Positions 1 to 11,383 are shown, counted from the first letter of the stretch. The stretch: 64,000 nt of DNA from Alphaproteobacteria bacterium (GCA_003246625.1 QJZR01000013.1:186001-250000); one strand, 5' to 3'. Notes: a model not told the origin generated them from the sequence alone. Numbers and translations: made by a program.

Positions 1-1012
1 TGAAATCCTGCACGAAACCGAAAATGCGGGAGAGCGCCTGTTTGTCGCCGACGCCTCGCAGGTCGAGGCCCAGGGCCTCGCCGATCGCGCGGTAGCGTTC
101 CGCCGCTTGCGGATAATTATAGGCGATGACGTGCTCCAGAAGCAAAGCGTTGCATTCGCCGTGCGGCAGGTCCAGCCAGCCGCCCAGGCTGTGCGCCATG
201 GCGTGCACCGCGCCCAGGCTGGCGTTGGAAAAGGCCAGCCCGGCCTGGAGGCTGCCCATCATCATCGCCGTGCGTGCCTCGATGTCGGCGGGGGCACGGA
301 CGGCGCGGATCAGGTTGTCGCGGATCAGGCGGATCGCCGCCAGGGCGTGCGTGTCGGTGATCGGTCCGGCCGCCACCGAGACGAAGGCCTCCACCGCGTG
401 AACCAGGGCGTCGACGCCGGTACAGGCGGTGAGGAAGGGATCCATCGTCGCCGTGGTTTCCGGGTCGATCAGGGCAAGGTCGGGGACCACCGCCTTCGAG
501 ATGATGGCGAACTTCACCGGCTCCACCGGGTGACGGACGATGGCGAACTGGCTGACGTCGGCCGAGGTGCCGGCGGTGGTGGGAACGCAGATCAGGGGCG
601 GGCAGGGGTTGCCGACCGCGTCGACGCCCTCGAAGTCCTCGATCGGGCGGCGGTTGGCGGCGACGATGCCGATCCCCTTGGCGCAGTCGAGGACGCTGCC
701 GCCGCCGATGGCGACGATGCCGTCGCAACGCTCCGCGGCATAAAGGATGGAGCCGCGCATCACCTCGGCGGCGCGGGGGTTGGGGCTGACGCCGGTGGTG
801 AGGACGGTTTCCACCCCGCTTTCCGCCAGCGCTTCCAGCAGGGGGGCGACCCATCCCGCCGCTTCCACGCCGGGGTCGCCGACGACCAGGGCGCGGCTGA
901 TCCCCAGGTTGCGGGCGTAGCGTCCGGCCAGGCGGCGGGCGCCCCGGCCGAAGACGAACTCCGGCGCGACGAACTTGCGCAGGCTGGAAACGTCGAAGGC
1001 CGATGTGTCCAT
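1..1012 (-). CDS. Iron-containing alcohol dehydrogenase, ErcA-like (partial)
   Basis: Group III metal-dependent alcohol dehydrogenase. The first 337 residues are present and the 3' end runs off the window. The start is ATG at 1012 (MDTSAFDVSSLRKFVAPE). The nucleotide-binding GGGS lies near residue 103, followed by the family stretch PTTAGTSADVS. The metal-binding region TGVDALVHAVEAF and the histidine motif AVHAMAHSLGG are intact. The opening LRKFVAPEFVFGRGAR and the DPETTATMDPFLTACTG stretch resemble ErcA, a regulatory alcohol-dehydrogenase homologue linked to ethanol oxidation in Pseudomonas. Family membership is clear; the ErcA assignment is from memory of the family. It is probably cytoplasmic and NAD(P)-linked with Fe2+. 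It has no close partner gene in view. Confidence 0.9.
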   Translation of the reverse strand, partial: MDTSAFDVSSLRKFVAPEFVFGRGARRLAGRYARNLGISRALVVGDPGVEAAGWVAPLLEALAESGVETVLTTGVSPNPRAAEVMRGSILYAAERCDGIVAIGGGSVLDCAKGIGIVAANRRPIEDFEGVDAVGNPCPPLICVPTTAGTSADVSQFAIVRHPVEPVKFAIISKAVVPDLALIDPETTATMDPFLTACTGVDALVHAVEAFVSVAAGPITDTHALAAIRLIRDNLIRAVRAPADIEARTAMMMGSLQAGLAFSNASLGAVHAMAHSLGGWLDLPHGECNALLLEHVIAYNYPQAAERYRAIGEALGLDLRGVGDKQALSRIFGFVQDF

Positions 1013-1114
1013 GATCCGGTCGCCCCCTCTGCGGCACCAAAAGGGAGGGTCGTGCTCCCTCTTATCAAGGTTGCATCGGCGGCGGGGGTTTTCAATGCGA
1101 GAAGCAGGGGGGAA

Positions 1115-1516
1115 TCAGCGGACGCGGGTGATGCCGGGCAGGAAGGTTCCCATGCGGTGGTCGGTGCCATAGGGATTGGGCACCGCGAAGCAGGAAACGT
1201 CGGCGAGCGACCGATAGCAGAAGGGCTCGGGCGGCGGCGTGTAGGCCAGGCGGATCGGGCGGCAATAGCGGTCGCCCTGGCTGGCGCGAACCGAGGAACA
1301 GTCCTCCTCGCGGAAGTAGGAGACGATATGGTCGACCATCGTCTTGTCGGTGACGATCAGGGTGGCCAGGTCGGCGGCGAGCAGGGCGTGGTAGCCGTGG
1401 CTGAACGGCGTCATCCGCTCCAGGCCGCGTGCACCCACCGCTTGTTCCAGCGACTTGTGGTTGTCGCAGGCGGCGAGGGCGACCGCGCCGAGAATCAGAA
1501 GGCAGACCTTGCGCAC
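1115..1516 (-). CDS. Small putative lipoprotein of unknown function
   Basis: 133-residue protein starting at a GTG, with a GGAGTG-type ribosome site about 9 bases upstream. The N terminus MRKVCLLILGAVALAAC is a lipoprotein signal peptide with lipobox LAAC, so Cys17 should be lipidated and the protein exported. The remainder holds several cysteines (for example EEDCSS and RYCRP), which could form disulphides in the periplasm. I recognise no domain. It lies just upstream of, and on the same strand as, the alcohol dehydrogenase, with about 100 bases between them, so co-transcription is possible. Function unknown. Confidence 0.6.
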   Translation of the reverse strand: MRKVCLLILGAVALAACDNHKSLEQAVGARGLERMTPFSHGYHALLAADLATLIVTDKTMVDHIVSYFREEDCSSVRASQGDRYCRPIRLAYTPPPEPFCYRSLADVSCFAVPNPYGTDHRMGTFLPGITRVR

Positions 1517-1671
1517 CGGCTGACACTCCGATCGGGAAAGACGTTGCTGTTGACAGCATAGTCTCGCCGATGCGGGTTAAGAAATCCTGAAATCGCGGCG
1601 TGTGCAGACGCGCATGGGAATATGCTTTAGACTGCCTGCGCCGCGCCGTTTACGGCACGGCGTCATGATCT

Positions 1672-1677
1672 GAGGGA
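1672..1677 (+). promoter_or_regulatory. Ribosome binding site fixing a GTG start
   Basis: GAGGGA sits 6 bases ahead of the GTG at 1684 and decides the start of the glycosyltransferase/TPR gene. No other in-frame start nearby is as well placed. Confidence 0.55.
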
Positions 1678-1683
1678 ATAGCG

Positions 1684-3723
1684 GTGTCTTTGGGATCGGT
1701 GTTCATCAGCGACCGCGCGTTCTGGCGTCCGGGCCATGACGGCGCGGCGCGTCAGCGCGAAATGCTGGGCTTCCTGGTCGAACAGGGGCCGGTGGACCTG
1801 ATCTATCTCGGCACCGCGCTCGACGAGTTCGAGCGCCTGAGCGCCGGCTTGGCCTCGTCCCCCGCCGCGCGGGAAATCCGCTGCGAGGCGCTGGCGCCGA
1901 CCCTCGATTTGCGGCGCGCCGCCGCCCGGTTGGGGCGTTTGGTCGCCGACCGCTGGCCGTCGCGGGTGCTGGTGATGTCGGACGACCTGGCCTGGGTGCC
2001 GGATTTCGTGCCTTCGGCGATTCCCACCCTGCTCGACGCCGAGGCCGCCGACCTTGCGGCGCGGCTGGACGATTCGCACCTGGTCGGACTGGTCCGCCGC
2101 TTCGACCGCGTCCTGTTTTCGCGCGAGGGGGATTACGCCCGCGCCGCCGCGCTGCTGGGGGAGGACATCTGTGGCTTTTCGCCGCATCCGGTCAGTCCGG
2201 TCGATCCCTTGCCGCCGCTGCGCAGCCGGGTGGAACGGATCGGCGTCTTTTTCGGCCGGGGCTGGGTGGACGGTCCGGCGCTGACCTGGCTGCACGACTT
2301 GGTCTGGGCGCGGCCGGAACTGGCCGCCGCGCGCGCTTCGGTCGAGGTGGTGGTGGGCGGCGAGGTCGGCGACCCCGCCCTGGCGCGGAGCTGCCCGCAT
2401 TTCCGTTTCGTCGGCCCGGTGGACAACGCCGCGCCCTTCTTCGCCGCGGTGGACGTGGTGGCGGTGCCGCAGGCCGACGGGGTGATGGCGGCGCTGGGCG
2501 CCCTGGGGTCGGTGCGCCCGCTGCTGGCGATGCCGCAGGCGGTGGAGGGGGTGCTCCGCACGATCCGTTCCGCGTGTCTGTTGGCGGAGGCCCCGCAAGA
2601 GTTCGCCGCCGCCCTGTCGCGTCTGATCGACGACACCGCGGAACGCCGCCGCCTGGCCGACGCGGCGATGGCGCTGGCCGAGGGCGCCTTGTCCCCCGCC
2701 GTCTGTTTCCGTCCGTTGCTCGACGCCCCGGTGGGGATGCGGCCGCCGCCCGCCCACGCCGACGCGCAGGAACCGGGGGACGGCGTGCCCCTGTCGCAGG
2801 CCCTTAACCAGGGGCTGGCGCATCAGCGTGCGGGGCGCCTGGCGCAGGCGGAGCAGGTGTTTCGCCGTATTCTTGTCTCGGCGGCGGATCATCCGGGGGC
2901 GCTGCTGGCGCTGGGAACCCTGCTGACCCAGAAGGACCGCGCCGAGGAGGCGCTGCCGCTTCTGCGGCGCGCCGTCGAGCTGCGTCCCGGCGCGGCGGCG
3001 GGATGGAACAACCTGGCGTCCGCCCTCAACGCGCTGGCCCGTCACGCCGAGGCCGAGGAGGCCGCCGTCGCCGCCCTGTCCCTGCGCGAGGGGTATGTCG
3101 AGGCACTGCTCAACCGTGCCCGCGCGCGGCGCGGCCGGGGTCGGGCGCGGGCGGCGGAACAAGATTGCGACACCGCCCTGATGCTGCGCCCGGGGGCGCC
3201 GGAACTGCTGCGCGAACGGGGGCTTTCCCGCTGCGTCGCGGGGGATCTGACGGCGGCGGTGGAGGACCTGGCCGCCGCGGTGACGAAACGTCCGGGGGAA
3301 ACCGTCTGGGCGGAGGAACTGACCCGCCTGCGCGACCTGTGCCGCGCCGACGTCGCGCCGCGTCCACGCGTCGCCCTGTGCTGCGGCGCGGGCGGCCTGC
3401 CGCCGGAGTGGGAACCGGTGTGGGCGCTGCCCGGGGTCGAGGTCTTTCCGCTTTCGTCCCACGAGGCGGCGGCAGCCGATTGCGACCTGTTGTTGACCGA
3501 CGACGCGGACCTGGCCACGCGCTGCGTGGCGGCGGGGCGGGAGGTCTGGCTGCGCGGCGGCGCGCTGCCCATCTCCGAGGAGATGCGGGCGTTCGCCGCC
3601 TCCGACCCGTGGTCGGTCGCCGATATCGCCGCCAATCTGGCGGTCTGGGCCCGCGCCTGGGCGGAAAACCGTCACCGGAAAGCGATTGCCGAGGCCGCAC
3701 CGGAAGGGTATACCCCGCCGTGA
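1684..3723 (+). CDS. Glycosyltransferase-like protein with TPR repeats
   Basis: 679 residues from a GTG start. Residues about 1-345 look like a GT-B fold glycosyltransferase: the opening SVFISDRAFWRPGHDGAARQ resembles the N terminus of GT1/GT4 enzymes, and a Rossmann-like second half holds VFFGRGWVDGPALTW, HFRFVGPVDNAAPFFAAVDV and a late VRPLLAMPQA segment. Residues about 365-545 form four to five tetratricopeptide repeats (for example AEQVFRRILVSAADHPGALLALG, AEEALPLLRRAVELRPG). The last 130 residues are a small alpha/beta region of unknown type. Such fusions often modify surface polysaccharide or flagellin, but no acceptor can be read from the sequence. Catalytic residues were not identified, so enzymatic activity is an inference. 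Confidence 0.75.
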   Translation: MSLGSVFISDRAFWRPGHDGAARQREMLGFLVEQGPVDLIYLGTALDEFERLSAGLASSPAAREIRCEALAPTLDLRRAAARLGRLVADRWPSRVLVMSDDLAWVPDFVPSAIPTLLDAEAADLAARLDDSHLVGLVRRFDRVLFSREGDYARAAALLGEDICGFSPHPVSPVDPLPPLRSRVERIGVFFGRGWVDGPALTWLHDLVWARPELAAARASVEVVVGGEVGDPALARSCPHFRFVGPVDNAAPFFAAVDVVAVPQADGVMAALGALGSVRPLLAMPQAVEGVLRTIRSACLLAEAPQEFAAALSRLIDDTAERRRLADAAMALAEGALSPAVCFRPLLDAPVGMRPPPAHADAQEPGDGVPLSQALNQGLAHQRAGRLAQAEQVFRRILVSAADHPGALLALGTLLTQKDRAEEALPLLRRAVELRPGAAAGWNNLASALNALARHAEAEEAAVAALSLREGYVEALLNRARARRGRGRARAAEQDCDTALMLRPGAPELLRERGLSRCVAGDLTAAVEDLAAAVTKRPGETVWAEELTRLRDLCRADVAPRPRVALCCGAGGLPPEWEPVWALPGVEVFPLSSHEAAAADCDLLLTDDADLATRCVAAGREVWLRGGALPISEEMRAFAASDPWSVADIAANLAVWARAWAENRHRKAIAEAAPEGYTPP

Positions 3724-3745
3724 CGCCACGAATCCGAGGTGAAGC

Positions 3746-4174
3746 GTGAGCACGTTCCCCTGGTCGGAAGAGTACGAAACCGGAAACTGGGTGATCGACG
3801 CCCAGCATCGTCGTCTTCTTGAACTCGCCGACCTTCTGTCCCGGGCGATGGAAGCCGGACGCACCGAGGACGTGGCGGTCGAGGCGGCGGCGGCGCTGGA
3901 GAACTACACCCGCTACCACTTCGCCGAGGAGGAAGCCTTCTTCGCCGCGATCGAGGCGCCCAGCCTGGCCCGGCACCGGCGGATGCACGCCTCGCTCGCC
4001 CTCGACGTCGAATCGATGCGCTTCAATCTGGTGTCGCGCATCCCCGGCGTCGGCGATCAACTGGCGCATTGGGTGCGGGCCTGCCTGGTGCCGCACATGC
4101 AGCGGGACGACGTCGCCGCCCTTGCCGACGTGCGCGGCAAGACGGGGGGCGCGCCGCCCGCCGACGAAACCTGA
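3746..4174 (+). CDS. Bacteriohemerythrin
   Basis: 142-residue single-domain hemerythrin that binds O2 at a di-iron centre. The ligand motifs are all present and in order: IDAQHRRL (His near residue 21), YHFAEEE (His and Glu near 56-60), RHRRMH (two His near 76-80) and HMQRDD (His and Asp near 115). The start is a GTG, giving MSTFPWSEEYETG, the typical opening of the family. It begins 22 bases after the glycosyltransferase stop and 28 bases before rlmE. The role is probably oxygen binding, delivery or sensing in a microaerobic lifestyle; the genomic context does not narrow it further. Confidence 0.93.
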   Translation: MSTFPWSEEYETGNWVIDAQHRRLLELADLLSRAMEAGRTEDVAVEAAAALENYTRYHFAEEEAFFAAIEAPSLARHRRMHASLALDVESMRFNLVSRIPGVGDQLAHWVRACLVPHMQRDDVAALADVRGKTGGAPPADET

Positions 4175-6463
<2,289 letters not shown>

Positions 6464-6474
6464 TGGCGCGCTCC

Positions 6475-6655
6475 CCACGTCCAGGCCAGGGGTTTTACCC
6501 CTGGACCCTACCAAGGGCCTTGGGCCCTTGGAACCCGGTACTTGACTTTCCGAGGGGCGGGATGGTTACTCCCGCCCCTCGGAAAGTCATAATGGGGTCG
6601 AGGGGTCCGCGACCCCTCGCGGGGATCGGGGCGGAGCCCCGGTCTGGTTGTAGAG
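6475..6655. repeat. Modular palindromic intergenic element (copy 1)
   Basis: A chain of GC-rich inverted repeats fills the guaB-methyltransferase gap: CAGGGG/CCCCTG around a TTTTA loop (about 6492), CCAAGGGCC/GGGCCCTTGG (about 6510), a very long central hairpin (6543-6589), CGAGGGGT/ACCCCTCG (about 6599) and GGGGCGGAGCCCC (about 6629). Short ACCC-type spacers join the modules. The same architecture recurs in at least three other gaps in this window. It probably forms cruciform or RNA stem-loops and may end guaB transcription. It carries no ORF of its own. Confidence 0.7.
6543..6589. repeat. Perfect 20-bp-arm hairpin
   Basis: Arms 6543-6562 and 6570-6589 are exact inverted repeats around a 7-base loop (TGGTTAC). 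The arm reads TGACTTTCCGAGGGGCGGGA. It is the longest perfect inverted repeat I noticed in the window and forms the centre of the surrounding element. Confidence 0.9.
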
Positions 6656-6665
6656 GAGACGTGGC

Positions 6666-8033
6666 ATGACCCCGGGCGGGCGGTTGCAGGCGGCGATCGA
6701 GGCATTGGATCAGGCACGGCTGGACGGGCGTCCGGCCGACCGGGTTTTGCACGATTATTTCCGCGAGCGGCGATATGTCGGCGGCAAGGACCGCCGGGCG
6801 ATTTCCGATTTGTTCTGGGCGATGGAGCGCAACCGCGCCCGTTTGGCCGCCGACTGCGCGTTGGCCGAGGGGCGCAACCCCACCGACGCGGCGGTGCGGG
6901 CGGAGGCGGGTCGCCGTCTGGCGATGGCCTTTTGCGTGCGCGAGCGGGCGGAAGGCGTGGCCGACCTGTCCCTGTTCACCGGCGAATCCTATGCTCCGGT
7001 GGCGGTGGCCCCGCGCGAGCAGGACTGGCTGAAGGCCCTGCGCCAGGTGAAGATTTCGCAGCGGCCGGAATGGGCCTGGGCGGAGACGCCGGAATGGCTG
7101 TGGCCGCGTTTCGTCGAGATTTACGGCGACGCGCGCGAGGCCGAGGTCGAGGCGGCGCGGGCCGAGGGCAGCGTCGATCTGCGGGTCAACGCGTTGAAGA
7201 CGACGCGGGACGAGGCGGCGGCGCGTCTGGCGGCGGAAGGGGTGGAGACCGCCCCCATGCCCTATGCGCCGCTGGGCCTGCGCTGCCTGACGCGGGCCAA
7301 CGTCGCGGCGACCGGTGCGTTCAAGGACGGCTGGGTCGAGGTTCAGGACGAAAGCGCGCAGCTGGCGGCGCTGCTGGTGGGGGCGAAGCCGGGCGAATCG
7401 GTGGTGGATTTCTGCGCCGGGGCGGGCGGCAAGACCCTGGCCCTGGCGGCGGCGATGAAGAACTCCGGCCGCCTGATCGCCTGCGACGTGCGGCAGGCGC
7501 GTCTGGACCGTTCGGCGGTGCGTCTGCGCCGCGCCGGGGCGTTCAACGTCACCCGCCGCGCCCTGGAAAGCGAAACCGACAAGTGGGTGAAGCGCCACAA
7601 GGGCACCTTCGACCGGGTGCTGGTGGACGCGCCGTGCTCCGGCTCCGGCACCTGGCGGCGCAATCCGGACGCCCGCTGGCGGGCGACGCCGGAGGGGCTG
7701 GCGGAACTCACCGCGCTGCAAGGGCGGATTCTCGACAGCGCGGCGCGGCTGACGCGGCCCGGCGGGCGGCTGCTGTACGCCACCTGCTCGATCCTGCCCG
7801 AGGAAAACCGGGCCCGCGTCGAAGACTTTCTGACGCGCCACGCCGAGTATCGTATTCTGCCGGTGGCGGACGCCTGGCCGGAAGAGGCGGGGCCTCTTCC
7901 CGCCGGCCTGGCGGGGATGGAGTGCCTGAGCCTCACCCCCGGCCGCCACGGCACCGACGGATTCTTCGTCGCCGCGTTCGAACGCGCCGCGGCGGCCGAC
8001 GACAACACGCAGGAAAGGGACGACGCCCCATGA
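6666..8033 (+). CDS. RsmB/NOP family rRNA cytosine-5 methyltransferase
   Basis: 455 residues. A SAM-dependent enzyme that should methylate C5 of a cytosine in rRNA. The catalytic domain shows SAM motif [20 protein letters not shown] (about residue 240), motif [17 protein letters not shown] with the first conserved Cys, and motif [20 protein letters not shown] with the nucleophilic Cys. The N-terminal 150 residues resemble an RNA-binding NusB-like extension, with basic and aromatic segments. The ATG at 6666 follows GAGGAG. The stop overlaps the guaA start (ATGA), so the two are translationally coupled. Which rRNA base is modified cannot be read here, so no symbol is given. Confidence 0.93.
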   Translation: MTPGGRLQAAIEALDQARLDGRPADRVLHDYFRERRYVGGKDRRAISDLFWAMERNRARLAADCALAEGRNPTDAAVRAEAGRRLAMAFCVRERAEGVADLSLFTGESYAPVAVAPREQDWLKALRQVKISQRPEWAWAETPEWLWPRFVEIYGDAREAEVEAARAEGSVDLRVNALKTTRDEAAARLAAEGVETAPMPYAPLGLRCLTRANVAATGAFKDGWVEVQDESAQLAALLVGAKPGESVVDFCAGAGGKTLALAAAMKNSGRLIACDVRQARLDRSAVRLRRAGAFNVTRRALESETDKWVKRHKGTFDRVLVDAPCSGSGTWRRNPDARWRATPEGLAELTALQGRILDSAARLTRPGGRLLYATCSILPEENRARVEDFLTRHAEYRILPVADAWPEEAGPLPAGLAGMECLSLTPGRHGTDGFFVAAFERAAAADDNTQERDDAP

Positions 8034-9583
8034 CCGACCGCATTCTCATCGTCGATTTCGGGTCGCAGGTGACGCAGCTGATCGCACGGCGGGTGCGCGA
8101 GGCGGGCGTCTATTGCGAAATCCACCCCTTCCAGAAAGTGACGGTGGACAGCGTCCGCGAGTTCGGCGCGAAGGGGGTGATCCTGTCCGGCGGGCCGTCC
8201 TCGGTGACCGAAAAGGACAGCCCGCGCGCGCCGCAGGACCTGTTCGCCATGGGGCTGCCGATTTTGGGCATCTGCTATGGCCAGCAGACCATGGTGACGC
8301 AGCTGGGCGGCCGGGTGGAAGGGTCCGACCACCGCGAATTCGGCCGCGCCTATGTCGAGGCGACGGGCACCTGCGCCCTGTTCGCCGGGGTGTGGGCGAA
8401 GGGCGCCAAGGAACAGGTGTGGATGAGCCACGGCGACCGCGTCACCGCCCTGCCCGAGGGCTTCGTCGTGGTCGGGGTCAGCGAGGGCGCGCCCTATGCC
8501 GCCATCGCCGACGAGGCGCGGAAGTTCTATGCCGTGCAGTTCCACCCCGAGGTGGTGCACACGCCGCACGGCGCGCAGTTGCTGGCCAACTTCGTGCACG
8601 GCGTCTGCGGTTGCAAGGGCGACTGGACGATGGCCGCCTTCCGCTCCCAGGCGGTGGACGCGATCCGGCGGCAGGTGGGCAAGGGCCGGGTGATCTGCGG
8701 CCTGTCCGGCGGCGTCGACAGCTCGGTGGCGGCGGCGCTGCTGCACGAGGCGGTGGGCGACCAGCTGACCTGCGTCTTCGTCGACCACGGCCTGCTGCGC
8801 ATGGGCGAACGCGAACAGGTGGAGGAGGTCTTCGGCCGCCGCTTCAACGTCAAGCTGGTGACCCGCGACGCCTCGGAACTGTTCCTCGGCAAGCTGGAAG
8901 GCGAAACCGACCCGGAAAAGAAGCGCAAGACCATCGGCGCCACCTTCATCGACGTCTTCGAGGAAGAGGCGAGGAAGGTCGGCGGCGCCGACTTCCTGGC
9001 GCAGGGGACGCTGTACCCCGACGTCATCGAATCGGTGTCGTTCACCGGCGGCCCCTCGGTCACCATCAAGTCGCACCACAACGTCGGCGGCCTGCCCGAG
9101 CGGATGAACATGAAGCTGGTGGAGCCGCTGCGCGAGCTGTTCAAGGACGAGGTCCGCGCGCTCGGCCGCGAACTTGGCCTGCCCGAGGAAATGGTCGGAC
9201 GCCACCCCTTCCCCGGGCCCGGCCTCGCCATCCGCATTCCGGGTCAGCCGATCACCCGCGACAAGCTGGAAATCCTGAAGAAAGCCGACGCCATCTATCT
9301 GGAGGAAATCCGCAACGCCGGTCTTTACGACGCCATCTGGCAGGCGTTCTGCGTGCTGTTGCCGGTGCGTACCGTCGGCGTGATGGGCGACGGGCGGTCC
9401 TATGACTATGCCTGCGCGCTGCGCGCCGTGACCTCCACCGACGGCATGACCGCCGACTTCTACCCCTACGACATGGCCTTCCTCGCCAGGGTCAGCAACC
9501 GCATCATCAACGAGGTCAAGGGCATCAACCGGGTGACCTATGACGTCACCTCGAAGCCGCCGGGGACCATCGAGTGGGAATAA
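8030..9583 (+). CDS. guaA: GMP synthase (glutamine-hydrolysing)
   Basis: 517 residues. Converts XMP, glutamine and ATP to GMP. The N-terminal class I glutaminase has GICYGQQ with nucleophile Cys82 and the His/Glu pair in [11 protein letters not shown]. The ATP-pyrophosphatase domain has the P-loop [13 protein letters not shown] (about 225-237). The dimerisation domain has [15 protein letters not shown] and ends with the family signature KPPGTIEWE. It starts inside the stop codon of the upstream methyltransferase gene and is followed after 7 bases by a DUF4169 gene and a terminator. Confidence 0.98.
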   Translation: MTDRILIVDFGSQVTQLIARRVREAGVYCEIHPFQKVTVDSVREFGAKGVILSGGPSSVTEKDSPRAPQDLFAMGLPILGICYGQQTMVTQLGGRVEGSDHREFGRAYVEATGTCALFAGVWAKGAKEQVWMSHGDRVTALPEGFVVVGVSEGAPYAAIADEARKFYAVQFHPEVVHTPHGAQLLANFVHGVCGCKGDWTMAAFRSQAVDAIRRQVGKGRVICGLSGGVDSSVAAALLHEAVGDQLTCVFVDHGLLRMGEREQVEEVFGRRFNVKLVTRDASELFLGKLEGETDPEKKRKTIGATFIDVFEEEARKVGGADFLAQGTLYPDVIESVSFTGGPSVTIKSHHNVGGLPERMNMKLVEPLRELFKDEVRALGRELGLPEEMVGRHPFPGPGLAIRIPGQPITRDKLEILKKADAIYLEEIRNAGLYDAIWQAFCVLLPVRTVGVMGDGRSYDYACALRAVTSTDGMTADFYPYDMAFLARVSNRIINEVKGINRVTYDVTSKPPGTIEWE

Positions 9584-9590
9584 GCGGGCG

Positions 9591-9773
9591 ATGACCGGGG
9601 TCGTCAACCTGCGTCAGGCCCGCAAGCGGAAAGAGCGGGCGGACAAGGAACGCCGGGCGGCGGAAAACCGCGCCAAGTTCGGCCGCCCCAAGGCGGAAAA
9701 GGCGCACGCCGCCGCCGAGGAAACCCTCGCCGAACGCCGCCTCGACCAGTTGAAACTCACCCCGGACGATTGA
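9591..9773 (+). CDS. DUF4169 family small protein
   Basis: 60 residues, highly charged and helical: MTGVVNLRQARKRKERADKE followed by AAENRAKFGRPKAEKAHA. This is the signature of DUF4169, a short alphaproteobacterial family of unknown function whose members start with a V-NLRQ-RK stretch. The GTG/ATG region offers ATG at 9591, seven bases after the guaA stop, so it should be translated from the guaA mRNA. The composition, rich in Lys, Arg, Glu and Ala, suggests a nucleic-acid-associated or coiled protein, but this is inference. Confidence 0.8.
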   Translation: MTGVVNLRQARKRKERADKERRAAENRAKFGRPKAEKAHAAAEETLAERRLDQLKLTPDD

Positions 9774-9776
9774 TGC

Positions 9777-9802
9777 AAAAGGGCGCCGTAAAGCGCCCTT
9801 TT
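9777..9802 (+). terminator. Rho-independent terminator after guaA-DUF4169
   Basis: Arms AAAAGGGCGC (9777-9786) and GCGCCCTTTT (9793-9802) around a 6-base loop. The stem ends in a T run on the plus strand, three bases after the DUF4169 stop. Confidence 0.85.
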
Positions 9803-10083
9803 CGTTTGAACCATGTCATCCTCGGGCTTGACCCGAGGGTCCGCGTTTTCGTTGGGCTTCGCCCAAAACGGGCTGCCGCCCGCACCCGCCTTGGAGGCTC
9901 GGCCTCCAGACCTCTTAATGTCCAGAGGGGTCAGGAAGTTCAGGAGCGGCGTTGGCCGCGCCTGGCTGGCGCGGCCGCTGGATAGGGCTTGGCGCGAACC
10001 TTCTGTGTGAAAACGCGAGTTGGTTTGGTAAAACCATCAGGGGTATTTCCATCGTAATCCTATGAGAGCCTGGGGAAAGAGAG
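9803..10083. repeat. Gap with palindromic repeat modules (copy 2, divergent)
   Basis: No gene seen. It contains CTCGGG/CCCGAG around CTTGA (9821-9837), a sequence type that recurs as an intergenic palindrome in many alphaproteobacteria; an imperfect stem TTTTCGTTGGGC/GCCCAAAAC (about 9846-9868); and GGAGGC/GCCTCC around TCG (9893-9907). The last has the same GGCTCGGCC core as modules elsewhere in the window. From about 10000 the base composition falls toward AT, leading into the next gene. Confidence 0.5.
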
Positions 10084-11277
10084 ATGGGCGTTTTGCGCAT
10101 GAGCGGAGCTGGCACGGTCGTGCTTGCTGGGGCACTTGGAATTGTCGGGTATGCCGAAATCGCGTTGGCTGGAATTGATTTCTTGCCTGAGAAGCAGGCC
10201 TGCAGGCGTGCCGAGCGCTATATGGACCCAGAGGGGAAAATTCGCCTTGCGCAAGAATGCATCGGAATGATGGAGCGGATCGTTCGCGAACATCCGAATT
10301 CCGCGGACGCAAAGTGCATTCCAAAGGGTGGGGATGACTGCATACTTTCGATGCCACGTATGCGCGCGGTCATCGATGACGCGAGACGGCGCCTTGCCGC
10401 AAGGGAGGCGAACAAAAAAAGGTATGAGGAATTCGCGGCGCGGGAACAGGCTTCTTCTCCTGTGAAGGAGAAGGTTGCTTCCACGCGAGCCGCGACAACG
10501 CCGAATCCTTCCCGCCCAGTCGCCGCCCCATCCCGACAGGCGGCGACATCCCCAAGAGAGGACGTTCCCGCCGCCGCGTCATCCAGACAAACGACAACGC
10601 CCCCCAGAGAAGAGGCTCCTGCGGTACCGTCGTCGGCCGTCTCGTTTTCAGGCTTCTACTTGGGAATGAATAGCGCGCAGTATCAATTGAATAGCAGGAG
10701 GATGTTTAAGTCCGTATCCGCGAGCAAATTAGCGCACGCAAACATGAATGATGGAAAGTATACCATTTCTGATGGTGTCGCTCAGGTTCAGGCGGAAACA
10801 TGTTGGTGTATGGATTTTGAATATATTGAAGAAAGGCTCCCAAAGCCTGCGAATCAGCAAGATAAGAAGGACAACAGTAAGATTGCAGAGAAATACAGGT
10901 CCATGTGCAGTAAGGAGGCTATGGAGAGTCTGAAAAATCGCGGCGTTGTTGATAAATTTCCGTACGGTTCAATTAAAAATATAATGATAGAGTATATATC
11001 TTCTGCGGCTGTGGAACGGGATCGCTTGTTTGATGCTGTTTCTAATAAGGTTGGAACAAAAATATCGGTTGCCGGAGATTTCTATGGATACAAAGATGAT
11101 CCATCGAAAATTATCAGGGTGATTCCCGGACATAATAATACGTACAATATTTATCTTTATGATAACGGGGCATGTTCGTTGGCTTGGAACAAATTTTTTG
11201 AAATTCATCGGACTGATATTGATAGAGACATAAAGGCGGCCCGTTCATCCGCTCCGAAATTCACGACTAATTTCTAG
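10084..11277 (+). CDS. Secreted protein of unknown function, AT-rich orphan
   Basis: 397 residues; no family recognised. The N terminus has a hydrophobic signal peptide ending near EIALA-GID (residue 29), so it is exported. Residues 30-125 are helical with several cysteines. Residues about 125-190 are a Pro/Ser/Thr/Arg linker holding a tandem duplication (SRQAATSPREDVPA then SRQTTTPPREEAPA). Residues 190-397 form a separate domain beginning SFSGFYLGMNSAQYQLNSRR, where GFYLGM resembles the opening of small envelope domains. From about 10670 the DNA is strikingly AT-rich, with codons such as AAT, ATA and GAT that its neighbours avoid. This suggests recent transfer. It lies alone between repeat modules. 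Confidence 0.75.
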   Translation: MGVLRMSGAGTVVLAGALGIVGYAEIALAGIDFLPEKQACRRAERYMDPEGKIRLAQECIGMMERIVREHPNSADAKCIPKGGDDCILSMPRMRAVIDDARRRLAAREANKKRYEEFAAREQASSPVKEKVASTRAATTPNPSRPVAAPSRQAATSPREDVPAAASSRQTTTPPREEAPAVPSSAVSFSGFYLGMNSAQYQLNSRRMFKSVSASKLAHANMNDGKYTISDGVAQVQAETCWCMDFEYIEERLPKPANQQDKKDNSKIAEKYRSMCSKEAMESLKNRGVVDKFPYGSIKNIMIEYISSAAVERDRLFDAVSNKVGTKISVAGDFYGYKDDPSKIIRVIPGHNNTYNIYLYDNGACSLAWNKFFEIHRTDIDRDIKAARSSAPKFTTNF

Positions 11278-11383
11278 CTGTCTGGAGGGCTTCCCCTCGC
11301 GCGTCGCAAGTGCGTCGGCCATGGGGTTCTGGAGGTGGATCGCCGTCGGACCGTTCCCTGTGTCCGCCAAATGAATCGGAGGT

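Noticed and set aside
107-1561. Long plus-strand ORF opposite the alcohol dehydrogenase and lipoprotein genes
   Set aside because: Arg/Gly/Ala-rich translation with no domain, no ribosome site, and fully antisense to a well-defined enzyme; a GC-bias shadow.
1663-3864. Minus-strand ORF of more than 700 codons opposite the glycosyltransferase/TPR gene
   Set aside because: Low-complexity Arg/Gln/Gly translation typical of antisense frames in high-GC DNA; the plus-strand gene has TPR repeats and a ribosome site.
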